Shown here: positions 1 through 9,200 of the stretch, piece by piece | How the letters are laid out: the number at the start of each line of letters is the position of its first letter | How positions within the stretch are numbered: position 1 is the first letter of the stretch | Assembly (NCBI RefSeq): GCF_900095135.1 | Contig: NZ_LT605205.1 | Location: 4,154,001-4,218,000 of the forward strand | Direction: 5' to 3' | Length of the DNA: 64,000 bases | Origin: Proteiniphilum saccharofermentans | Lineage (GTDB): Bacteria > Bacteroidota > Bacteroidia > Bacteroidales > Dysgonomonadaceae | The notes under the pieces: model-generated | What the model was told of the DNA's origin: nothing | Databases searched by the model: none | The model's input: only the letters and a program-made list of their open reading frames with translations | Made by a program: the position numbers and the translations under genes

Positions 1-598
1 CAATTCCGTCGATCAGGTAGAGAGGGCTGTGGTTTCCGACTGTACCCAAACCGCGGATTACCACCTTCATATTCGAACCGGGTTGTCCGGAGGTAGAGGT
101 GATATTTACCCCGGGAGTTTTTCCTTGCAGGGCCTGCAAGGGACTGATAGTGTTCATTTTATTCAGTTCGTCGCCTTTTACCTGAATGGTTGCCCCGGTA
201 GATAATTTCTTTGCCTGTACGCCATAACCGATTACAATTAATTCCTCGAGGACTTCAGTATCTTCTGCCAGGCTTACATTGATTACATTTTCACGTACGG
301 TCACTTCCTGGGAAATAAATCCGATGTAAGAAAAGACAAGTGTTTGCCCTGTATTTACGTTGATCGAATAGTTCCCATCGATATCGGTTACCGTACCGTT
401 ATTTGTCCCCTTCACAAAAATGCTTACCCCGATCAACGGCTCCCCGTCGGTTGCCGAGACCACCGTACCTGTAATGGTATTATTTTGCAAAGGTTCCGCA
501 TGCAGCGTCACCGGTTTTAACAAGATCAGTGACACACCGATTAATAAACAGTATAAATAATGATTATTTATACTTCGTTTGCAATTCATGTTTATCAT
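1..598 (-). CDS. SusC/RagA-type TonB-dependent outer-membrane receptor, N-terminal part
   Basis: The reverse strand is open from an ATG at 598 (a second in-frame ATG is at 589) to the left edge, so only about 199 residues are seen. After a signal peptide ending near VTLHA comes a carboxypeptidase-regulatory-like domain (ITGTVVSATDGEPLIGVSI, then GTVTDIDGNYSI). The TonB-box-like segment EELIVIGYGVQ follows, then the start of the plug domain (LQALQGKTPGVNI, VVIRGLGTVG, LYLIDGI). This order defines SusC/RagA receptors, which import oligosaccharides across the outer membrane with a SusD lipoprotein; susD would lie beyond the left edge. It is the last visible gene of the leftward GH31-GH2-SusC series and probably imports the glycan fragments those enzymes process. 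No clear TAnnTTTG promoter is seen in the 111-bp gap to the GH2 gene. The substrate is not determined by the receptor sequence. Confidence 0.93.
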   Translation of the reverse strand, partial: MINMNCKRSINNHYLYCLLIGVSLILLKPVTLHAEPLQNNTITGTVVSATDGEPLIGVSIFVKGTNNGTVTDIDGNYSINVNTGQTLVFSYIGFISQEVTVRENVINVSLAEDTEVLEELIVIGYGVQAKKLSTGATIQVKGDELNKMNTISPLQALQGKTPGVNITSTSGQPGSNMKVVIRGLGTVGNHSPLYLIDGI

Positions 599-672
599 AC
601 TTTAATAATTAATTAGTTTAATAGTAAGCGTATTAGTCGTCATTCCCTTTGGCTTGACAACTCAATAAAAAA

Positions 673-684
673 TAATACGTATTA
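673..684. promoter_or_regulatory. Perfect 12-bp palindrome upstream of the SusC gene
   Basis: TAATACGTATTA is a perfect palindrome about 75 bp upstream of the SusC start. A related half (TAATACGC on the minus strand) lies near 625-634, about 45 bp away. Repeated half-sites in the leader of a SusC gene could be an operator for the hybrid regulator encoded upstream. No binding data exist, and AT-rich palindromes of this size occur by chance. Confidence 0.25.
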
Positions 685-709
685 GATTACGAATAGCCGG
701 TCTCCGACA

Positions 710-3229
710 TTACTTCGTCACCTTTATTTCAATGGCATCTTTTATCAATCCATCCGACTCTGCCGCCAGATGAATAACTCCTTCTCTCTTTTCACTTTTC
801 ACAACAACCATGCATTTCCCATAAAATGCTTTCCGTTCCGATGCTTTGAACCGTTCCATACTTGTCGGGTTCCCATTGTCCACACCGACGACCTTTCCGT
901 TACCCGACAGGTTGAAACGGATCAGGTTCTCTGCATTAGGGCAGATAGTGCCCTCTTTGTCCAAAACTTCCACTGTAATAAAACTAAGATCTTGTCCGTT
1001 GCCCCTGATCACACGCCTGTCAGGCGTTAAACGGATCTGCGACGGTTCTCCGGCCGTTTTTATTTCTTTCGATAATACCTCTTTTCCATTTTTCCTGGAA
1101 ATCACTTTTATTGTGCCGGTTTCATAAGCCAGTCGCCAAAAGACATGGTGCTTGCCGCCCTCTTTTCTTTTGATGCCCTGAGAGACGCCGTTCAAAAATA
1201 ACTCCACTTCATCTGCCTTGCTGTAATAGGCCCAGACGTCCACAGTTTCTCCCGGTTGCCAGTTCCAGTGCGGAAAAACATGCAATACCTCTTTATCGGT
1301 CCATTCCGATTGATACATGTAATAGACATCTTTCGGGAACCCCGCCAGATCCACAATGCCAAAATAAGAACTCCGTGCAGGAAACCAGAAAGGGGTCGGT
1401 TCGCCGAGATAGTCAAAACCTGTCCAGATATACATTCCACTAATGAAGTCACTGTTTTTCACGTCGTTCCATGCCTGCTCGTGCGTACATCCCCAAGGGA
1501 CGTGGCAATTATCGTAGGAAGAGCAGGCATAGGAAGGATCGGTAAACGGGATATCCCAACGTACCGGCCAGATATACATGGAGTCGCTTGGCATCCGGTA
1601 ATAACCGCGGGTCATCAGTCCTGAAGTGGTTTCCGCTGCAATAAACGGTTTTCCCGGGAAGTTCTCCGGCACGTTCTTATAGTCATATCCATGATAATTG
1701 AATCCGATCAGGTCGAGCGCTCCCGATCTGAAGAGGTGATTGGCCGGATTGGTTTCATTGTTTCCGGTTGTCACGGGTCGGGTCGGATCCAAACTTTTTA
1801 CGATATCCGCCAGTTTTTTTGTCAGGAGAGCATTCACACTCATCGTCTCCCCATCTGTCCCCGCCAGTGCCGTTTCATCGCGTTTAAGGTTCAACAGGAG
1901 ATTAGCCTGCTGGATATCGAGTGTATCGGCTTCGGCGTGGGTCCATTGTTCAAGGACTTCATTCCCGATGCTCCACATAAATACCGAGGGATGATTACGG
2001 TCACGGAGAATATGGTCTGTGAGGTCTCTTTCGTGCCACTCGTTAAAATAGCGTGAGTAATCGTATGTGGTCTTTCGTTTACGCCACATGTCGAAGGTTT
2101 CATCCATGACAATGAATCCCATCCTGTCGCATAGCCGGAGCAGTTCCGGTGCGGGAGGATTATGCGCAGTACGAATACCATTCACACCCATCTCTTTGAG
2201 TATCTCGAGCTGCCGTTCAATGGCCCTTGTGTTGACGGCCGCACCGAGGCATCCTAAATCGTGATGCAGGCAGACTCCTTTTATCTTCGTCGATTCACCG
2301 TTAAGGAAGAATCCTTTTTCCGCGTCGAACGTGAAATAGCGGATCCCGAGCGGGGTTACATATTCATCGGTCTGTTTGTCGTCCACGAAAATACGGGTGA
2401 CTACCTCGTACAAACAGGGATTTTCAAGTGCCCACAATACCGGCTCCCGCACGGAGAGATCCTGTTCGATCTCTTTGGAAGAGCCGGCAGCCAGTGTGCC
2501 GGAGACCGAAGCCGAAGCGACCTGTTTGCCCGAACCGTCTACAATAGATGTCTCAGTTTTTAGATTCACTTCTTGTGGCATTTCGTTTTTAACGGTTGTT
2601 TTTACATTCACAACGGCATTATCCTCTGTAATCTCCGGCGTCGTTACATATACTCCCCACAGATCAACATACACCGGATCGACACTTGTCAGCCATACAT
2701 TCCTATAAATACCGCATCCCGAATACCAACGGGAATTGGGTTGCTCACTGTTGTCCACCCGTACCGCTATGACATTTTCCGTATCAAATTTCAAATGGGG
2801 AGTCAGGTCATACCGGAACGATATATAGCCAAACGGCCGATGCCCGAGATGGATGCCGTTGATCCATACATCGGAATTCATATAGACTCCGTCGAAATCA
2901 ACAAATATCTTTTTTCCTTCATAGGATTGATCGAGGAAAAACGATTTCCGGTACCAACCGATTCCGCCGGGCAGGGCTCCACCCCCGCTTCCGGAAGGGT
3001 GATCCTCACTGAAATCACCTTCAATCGCCCAATCGTGGGGCAACTCCAGTTCCCTCCAACCGTTATCGTCGAATACAGGATCGCTTGCATCGGAAAGATC
3101 CCCAAGATAAAAACGCCAACCATCGTTGAAACTTTCTGTTTTGCGAGGGTTCCGGTCGACATTCCGGCAGGCATTGAATCCGGTAAAAACAACGCCGAGC
3201 AATAATAGTATGGCAATAGCGTTTTTCAT
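710..3229 (-). CDS. Glycoside hydrolase family 2 lipoprotein, beta-galactosidase-like
   Basis: The 839-residue protein starts with a lipoprotein-type signal whose hydrophobic stretch ends at Cys21, so it is probably anchored to a membrane facing the periplasm. The GH2 order is complete. The sugar-binding jelly roll spans about residues 30-190 (GIGWYRKSF, FDGVYMNSDVWING, SGCGIYRNVWL) and an Ig-like domain about 195-300. The TIM barrel spans about 305-610 and carries the acid/base Glu424 in SIGNE and nucleophile Glu533 in AAETTSG. C-terminal beta domains follow. Family members cleave terminal beta-galactosides or beta-glucuronides; exact specificity cannot be read here. The start overlaps the stop of the GH31 gene in an ATGA arrangement, which implies translational coupling. 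With an alpha-xylosidase-like partner, removal of galactose from xyloglucan side chains is a reasonable guess. Confidence 0.9.
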   Translation of the reverse strand: MKNAIAILLLLGVVFTGFNACRNVDRNPRKTESFNDGWRFYLGDLSDASDPVFDDNGWRELELPHDWAIEGDFSEDHPSGSGGGALPGGIGWYRKSFFLDQSYEGKKIFVDFDGVYMNSDVWINGIHLGHRPFGYISFRYDLTPHLKFDTENVIAVRVDNSEQPNSRWYSGCGIYRNVWLTSVDPVYVDLWGVYVTTPEITEDNAVVNVKTTVKNEMPQEVNLKTETSIVDGSGKQVASASVSGTLAAGSSKEIEQDLSVREPVLWALENPCLYEVVTRIFVDDKQTDEYVTPLGIRYFTFDAEKGFFLNGESTKIKGVCLHHDLGCLGAAVNTRAIERQLEILKEMGVNGIRTAHNPPAPELLRLCDRMGFIVMDETFDMWRKRKTTYDYSRYFNEWHERDLTDHILRDRNHPSVFMWSIGNEVLEQWTHAEADTLDIQQANLLLNLKRDETALAGTDGETMSVNALLTKKLADIVKSLDPTRPVTTGNNETNPANHLFRSGALDLIGFNYHGYDYKNVPENFPGKPFIAAETTSGLMTRGYYRMPSDSMYIWPVRWDIPFTDPSYACSSYDNCHVPWGCTHEQAWNDVKNSDFISGMYIWTGFDYLGEPTPFWFPARSSYFGIVDLAGFPKDVYYMYQSEWTDKEVLHVFPHWNWQPGETVDVWAYYSKADEVELFLNGVSQGIKRKEGGKHHVFWRLAYETGTIKVISRKNGKEVLSKEIKTAGEPSQIRLTPDRRVIRGNGQDLSFITVEVLDKEGTICPNAENLIRFNLSGNGKVVGVDNGNPTSMERFKASERKAFYGKCMVVVKSEKREGVIHLAAESDGLIKDAIEIKVTK

Positions 3230-6090
3230 TTTTCTAAAGGTATCTTTTGTGCCGCACCCGTATAAACGACTTCAATGCCTTTTGCATCGGGGTCTACGGC
3301 CTGCGGTCTGTTTTTATCGACATAGACTACATTGAACCTGCGTTCCTGCAGCATTCCTTCAAACGATCCTTCCCTGTCACCTATTACGAGCGTTTTGGTT
3401 GCATCATCGTAATTAAATCTGATGATCGCATATGCTCCTTTTTCATAGTTGTAATTCACGCCTTCGTCCTCATAAAGCGAAAAAGTTCCATTCTTACCTG
3501 CGAATACATACAATGTGATATGTTCAGGCTTTTTCTCATCGGAATACCGGATTTCAGGGCCGAACGGGATAATAGCCCCTTCTTTCACGAACAGCGGTAT
3601 ACGGCTATACGGTGCATCCACCCGTTGTTTTTGTCCCCCATCAATGAATTTTCCGGTATAGAAATCGTACCAACCGGTGGTAGCAGGGAAATAAACCTCC
3701 CGGCCGGTTGCCTTATATTCATACACAGGGCAAACCATCAACATATCCCCGAACATATACTGGTCGCCGATATCATTTACTTCCGGATCTTTGCCGTGAT
3801 CCATCACCAGTGCGCGCATGATGGTGTAATCGTTGAAATAAGTCATTCCAGCCAATGAATAGATATAGGGCATCAAACGATATCGGAGTTTATTGTAATA
3901 GACCATGGATTGATAGGCGGGATGGTCTTCTGGAGCAATATTAAACACCTCTCTGTAAGGGAATTGCCCATGAGACCTGAATAACGGGACAAAAGCTCCG
4001 AATTGCGACCAGCGGGCATTTAATTCACGCCATTCTTTCAAATCCTCATTTTCAATCCCTGTAGCATTGTAGTAATGCTGTGCCTGCTCATATCTTTTTT
4101 CCACACAAAATCCACCGATGTCCATTGTCCAGTATGGTATGCCGGATAAAGCAAAATTGAGCCCGGCCGAGATCTGCGCTTTCATGTCTTCCCAGCGGGT
4201 ACCGATATCCCCGCTCCAGACCGCGGTTGAATAGCGCTGGATACCGGTAAAACCGGAGCGTGTCAATAAAAATACACGGTCATCCGGGTTTACACTCCGT
4301 TGTCCGTCATAAATGGCTTCGGCGTTTACCAGCGAATAGGCGTTGAAGTATTTTGTGGAAGAACCAAGTGCAGTGGGGCCGCACAGCTTCTTCCGGTAAT
4401 CCATGTCGGTATTATCCTGGATATTTGGTTCGGAAGCATCCATCCACCAGGCATCGATACCCAATGAATATAAGTTTTCTTCGAGCTGTTTCCAGAATAG
4501 TTTGCGTGCACCTTCGGCATATGCGTCATAGAATGAGCCGATATAGCCTTGTCCGATCCAATCACGGATACTGTCTTTTACTGCCTGTTGATACATCCAC
4601 CCGTTTTTGTCGAATTCTTTATAATGGTCGGTATTCATATAAAATTTGGGCCATACCGAGATCATGATCCGTGCGTTCATTTCATGTATTTTGTCGACCA
4701 TCCCTTTTGGATCAGGGAATCGTTCCTTATCGAACTTGTGGCTTCCCCATTCCGCTTCCGGCCAATAGCTCCAATCCTGTACGATATTATCAATGGGGAT
4801 TTCTCGTTTTCTGAATTCAGCAAGGGTTTCCAGCAGTTCATCCTGGGTTTTGTAACGTTCCCGGCTTTGCCAGAACCCCATCGCCCATTTTGGCATGATC
4901 TGCGATTTTCCGGTCAGGGTCCTGTAGCCGCTGATGACGTCATCCATACTGTTCCCCGCCACAAAATAGTAATCGATGCCGTTTCCCATCTCGCTCCAAA
5001 GCGAGAGTTTATTCTGCTCTTCATCGGGAACCGGACTCAACACTTTTAAGGCAATATAGGATACCCCGCCATCGGGTTCCCATTCTATCCGTATAGGCAC
5101 TCTCTCACCTTCCCGGAAGTTATATTCGAATTTATAGCTGTTCGGATTCCATGCGGTGCGCCAACGCTCTTCCACCACCGGTTCATTGTTTACATATACC
5201 CTGGTGTAACCGGCATAATGGAGAAAGAAACGGTATAATCCGCTTTCGGGAGCTTCTATTTCGCCACTCCAGACAACATTGGAATGATTCAGGTCAAAAC
5301 CTTCGGGAAAATTTTTCAGTAGCGGTATAAACTGATAATCAAGCTTGTTTTCTTTACGTACAATTGTTTGACTCGGATCCCTCTTCTTTGAGTAGACGGC
5401 AGTGAGTCCTCCTTCCGACCCATCGGTTCCGTAGAGCCTGAACTGATCCAAATCTGCATAATCGCGTACATCGCCGAATTTACTCAGGGAATAATTATCC
5501 CATACTATTCCATAATTCTTATTGGAAATGACAAAAGGTACCGATACTTTGGTATTGTACTGGAAAAGCGATTCGTTCTTTCCTTTATAATTAAAGTCGT
5601 CGGACTGATGCTGTCCCAGGCCGTAGAAGGCTTCATCGTCAGGCGATTCGAACAACTGATGTACTGTATAGCCCTTTGTTCCCTCTACTTCTATTGGTGT
5701 AAATGTTTTTCCTCCACCTATGTTTTCCCGAAGAATATACTCACCTTTCTTATTGAGGAATATTATCTCCCCGGTAGTTTTGTGAACAGTCACATCCAGA
5801 GAATCGGTGGAAAGGATAAACATCTCCTTTTTCTCTTCTACCTTGAAATTATCCGACATTTTTAATCCGGGTTTTATAATCAGGCTTTTATCGTCAGAGA
5901 ATTTTTTTTCCGGTGTTGCCGAAACATGAATAATTTTCTCGTTGACTACATTCAACCGGATTGTTTTCACTCCCGAACTGTTCTCTTGTTTAATATGGAC
6001 GATCACTCCATTTTGAGTCTTCTCCAAACCGGCTGTTGTGCAGGAGAAAAAAAAGAGGGTACTGAATAATATAAAAAAAATGCGCTCCAT
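3226..6090 (-). CDS. GH31 alpha-xylosidase-like lipoprotein with PA14 insert
   Basis: This 954-residue protein has a short lipoprotein signal with Cys17. The N-terminal GH31 beta-sandwich is interrupted by a PA14-like domain at about residues 225-350 (ESGLYRFFLHYAGYTRVYV, RIEWEPDGG). The catalytic barrel runs from about 395 to 740, with nucleophile Asp551 in WWMDASEP and the acid/base Asp628 in VWSGD. The WWMDxxEP form and the PA14 insertion resemble alpha-xylosidases of Bacteroides xyloglucan loci (the BoGH31A type). I therefore infer alpha-xylosidase rather than alpha-glucosidase, without proof. The gene is followed by GH2 with an ATGA overlap and preceded by the hybrid regulator after a 125-bp gap. 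That gap shows no convincing TAnnTTTG box. Periplasmic trimming of xylosylated oligosaccharides is the likely role. Confidence 0.9.
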   Translation of the reverse strand: MERIFFILFSTLFFFSCTTAGLEKTQNGVIVHIKQENSSGVKTIRLNVVNEKIIHVSATPEKKFSDDKSLIIKPGLKMSDNFKVEEKKEMFILSTDSLDVTVHKTTGEIIFLNKKGEYILRENIGGGKTFTPIEVEGTKGYTVHQLFESPDDEAFYGLGQHQSDDFNYKGKNESLFQYNTKVSVPFVISNKNYGIVWDNYSLSKFGDVRDYADLDQFRLYGTDGSEGGLTAVYSKKRDPSQTIVRKENKLDYQFIPLLKNFPEGFDLNHSNVVWSGEIEAPESGLYRFFLHYAGYTRVYVNNEPVVEERWRTAWNPNSYKFEYNFREGERVPIRIEWEPDGGVSYIALKVLSPVPDEEQNKLSLWSEMGNGIDYYFVAGNSMDDVISGYRTLTGKSQIMPKWAMGFWQSRERYKTQDELLETLAEFRKREIPIDNIVQDWSYWPEAEWGSHKFDKERFPDPKGMVDKIHEMNARIMISVWPKFYMNTDHYKEFDKNGWMYQQAVKDSIRDWIGQGYIGSFYDAYAEGARKLFWKQLEENLYSLGIDAWWMDASEPNIQDNTDMDYRKKLCGPTALGSSTKYFNAYSLVNAEAIYDGQRSVNPDDRVFLLTRSGFTGIQRYSTAVWSGDIGTRWEDMKAQISAGLNFALSGIPYWTMDIGGFCVEKRYEQAQHYYNATGIENEDLKEWRELNARWSQFGAFVPLFRSHGQFPYREVFNIAPEDHPAYQSMVYYNKLRYRLMPYIYSLAGMTYFNDYTIMRALVMDHGKDPEVNDIGDQYMFGDMLMVCPVYEYKATGREVYFPATTGWYDFYTGKFIDGGQKQRVDAPYSRIPLFVKEGAIIPFGPEIRYSDEKKPEHITLYVFAGKNGTFSLYEDEGVNYNYEKGAYAIIRFNYDDATKTLVIGDREGSFEGMLQERRFNVVYVDKNRPQAVDPDAKGIEVVYTGAAQKIPLEK

Positions 6091-6215
6091 GTATTATAAT
6101 TATTTTTTGTAAAATTAATCATGATATACATGTGGACGCCTTCTCTGTGTTAGCGCTTGATATTGTTTTTGATAACAGAGGGGGTGGTTTTGTTTCTGTA
6201 AAGGATGTTAAATGT

Positions 6216-9200
6216 TTACAGGGGTGTTTCGGGTTTATTATCGGAGTATAAGGATGGGTTATTTTGGTATTGAGAGGGTAAAATATCAAACTCTTCTTTG
6301 AAGTATTTGCTGAAGCTTTTAGGATTGTTGAATCCCACCTGGTATGCTATTTCGGAGATATTTAACTGGCTTTCCCTTAATAATTGAGCCGCCCGTTTAA
6401 GACGGATGATACGGATAAACTCAATGGGGCTTTTTCCGGTGACGGATATCATCTTCTTATAAAGATGTACTCTACTTATCCCCAGATCTTTACTTAACCT
6501 TTCCACCGAAAACTCACTGTCGTCAATATTATCCTCTACCAATTTTATGGCATTCTTAATTAATTTTTCATCCAACGGAGTGATGGTTATTTCAGCAGGT
6601 TCGATTTTTATTTGATTTTTGAATCTGTTTTGACGATAGGATCTTAACTCCAGTATTTTATTAATCCTCAGCAATAAAATATCAAAATTAAACGGTTTTG
6701 TAATATAATCGTCGGCACCGGTTTCAAGTCCCCGAAGTTCCTGTTCCTGGGCTGTATGTGCCGTGAGTAGAATGAGGGGAATATGCGATGTGCGTACGTC
6801 ATTTTTTACTTTTTCGCATAGTTCGTATCCATCCATTTCGGGCATCATCACATCGCTGATAATGATGTCAGGAGAAAATTCAAGAATTTTTTCCCATGCT
6901 TCTTTCCCGTTGGATGCGTCGAGTAGCGAAAATTCTGTTTTCAACGTATCTTTCATAAAATAGCGGAAATCATCGTTATCGTCCACTAAAAGGATCCGTA
7001 TTTCATTCCTTTCCGGGGCTTCGTCATTTTCCCCGGTACTTACCACATCTCCCGGGTTTTCTATCTGTTTCTCTTTAGTTACTTCGGGTTGTGAAACAAT
7101 ATATTTCAGCCTGTCAACCGGAAATTGAAGAACAAACATACTTCCTTTGGGCGCGTTGTCGTATACGTGAATGGTTCCTTTACAAATAGAAATAAATTCT
7201 TTTACGATATGTAATCCGATACCGCTTCCGGGAAAATCTTCGTTTTTTGTTTTTCCCTGATAAAAACGTTCAAAGATCCGCTTTTTCTCGTCGTCTTTTA
7301 TCCCAATACCAGTGTCTATTATTCTTATCTCTATTTGTTCAGGATCGGTCTCTCCGTTTTTAGGTAAAAGTTTTACCAACACATCCACAGTTCCGTTTTT
7401 TTCGGTAAATTTTATCGCGTTAGAGAGAAGATTCATCATTATCTTTCTCATTTTGTCTTCATCGAATACCATTCTCAACTCATCTACCGATGAGAAAAAG
7501 GTCAACCGGATATTCTTCTTTTCCGCATATTCGGTGAAATAGGTGAAGGAGTTTTTCAAAAACGAGATAATGTCTCCATAGGATAAATTCAGGGAATGTT
7601 CATTCACATCGCTTTTTCTGAAATCCAGTAACTGGTTCACCATATTCAACAGTCGTATGGCATTTTTGTGTATCAAAGAAAGCTGGTGTTTTTGATGGTC
7701 ATCGGCAACGGACTTCATCATATTTTCCAACGGAGATATGATCAATGTCAGAGGTGTGCGCAATTCGTGACTGACATTGGTAAAGAAACGAAGTTTCATT
7801 TCATCCATTTCATGTTTCCGTTGTGCTTCCAGTTCTATTTGCTTCATTTTAAACTTCTGTTGTTCGTTTCTTATGATCATATACCGGGCCAGTAACAGGA
7901 TAGAGATCAGAAGAAAAGCATAGAAGATATAGGCGCCGGCAGACAACCAGAATGGAGGTTTTATACGGATTTGCAGCGCCGTGGATTCTTCACTCCAAAA
8001 GCCGTCACTGTTTGCGGCCTTTACCCTAAGAGTGTATTTTCCCGGGGCGAGATTGGTGTAAGTAACACTGTGGACGCCATGGTCGGTTAATAACCAATCC
8101 GTATTAAATCCTTCCAACATATAGGCATAGGTTGTTTTTTCAGGGAGCACATAATTCATGGCGGAAAATTCGACCGAAAAAACATTTTGCCCGTATTTGA
8201 AGGTGACTTCTTCTACCCGATTCAGCTCCGATGACAGGATCTTATTCCCGTTATATTCTACTCCGACCAAAACATCCTCATTGAAAAGTTTCAATCCGGT
8301 AAAAAGGACTTTGGGTTGTGAAGTATTATAGCGGATATTTTTCGGATTAAATATATTGAATCCGTTGGTCCCTCCAAGCAGAATTTCTCCATCGGAAGAT
8401 TTGAATACTGACCGTAAATTAAATTCGTGGCTTTGCAGGCCATCCACTTCACTGTAATTCACAAAAGAAAGATGATATTCATCGGTTTTTGAATCGGTAT
8501 GGATAATAATATTGGATACGCCGTTAGAAGTAGTGATCCACATATTATGCTGGTTATCTTCAATAATTCCTGAGATCACATTATCGGTAAGTCCGTCGCT
8601 TTTGTACAATTGGGTGATTTTATCCTGTTTGGGATCCCAGATATTCAACCCTTCCCGGGTTCCCACCCAAATAAGTCCGCGGCTGTCTTCATACACCTGA
8701 TTCACGTTCAGATTGGTAAAGGACTGATCCCCTTTGCGGTTGCCCATTAAGATCTCTGAATGTCCGGTTTGTATATCGAAGATTGTAATTCCGATGGCTG
8801 TTCCGAGAATTAATTTATCGTTTGTACCCAAAAAAAGTGAGGATATATATTCCGAAGATAGTTGTTGTTGTGTACTGTTATTGAATGTGGTGAATTGCCT
8901 GTTATCCGGATTGAGTTTTTGCAGTCCACTTCCCAATGTCCCGATCCAGATCATTCCGGATCTGTCCTCAACAATTGACCAGACATTATCGTTGGCAAGA
9001 CTGTTCGGGTCGTTTGGATCATGGCGATAGTGAATAAACTCTTTTCCGTCGAAGCAATCCATCCCCGACAGGTAGGTGCCGATCCATAACTTTCCGTTTT
9101 TGGCAGCACACAGGCTGACGATCACATTATTGGTCAGAGAGGAATTGTCGGACGGATCATGGCTGTAAATATGATATGATCCGGTCTTTGTATCTAAACG

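Noticed and set aside
2573-3205. A 210-codon plus-strand open frame opposite the GH2 gene.
   Set aside because: It is antisense to a clear GH2 domain with intact catalytic motifs, shows no recognisable domain, and is a by-product of the coding frame on the other strand.
6120-6190. Inverted repeat in the HTCS-GH31 gap as a terminator or operator.
   Set aside because: Pairing between TCTGTGTTAG and TGATAACAGA is imperfect, and no T-run or promoter-like box fits with it.
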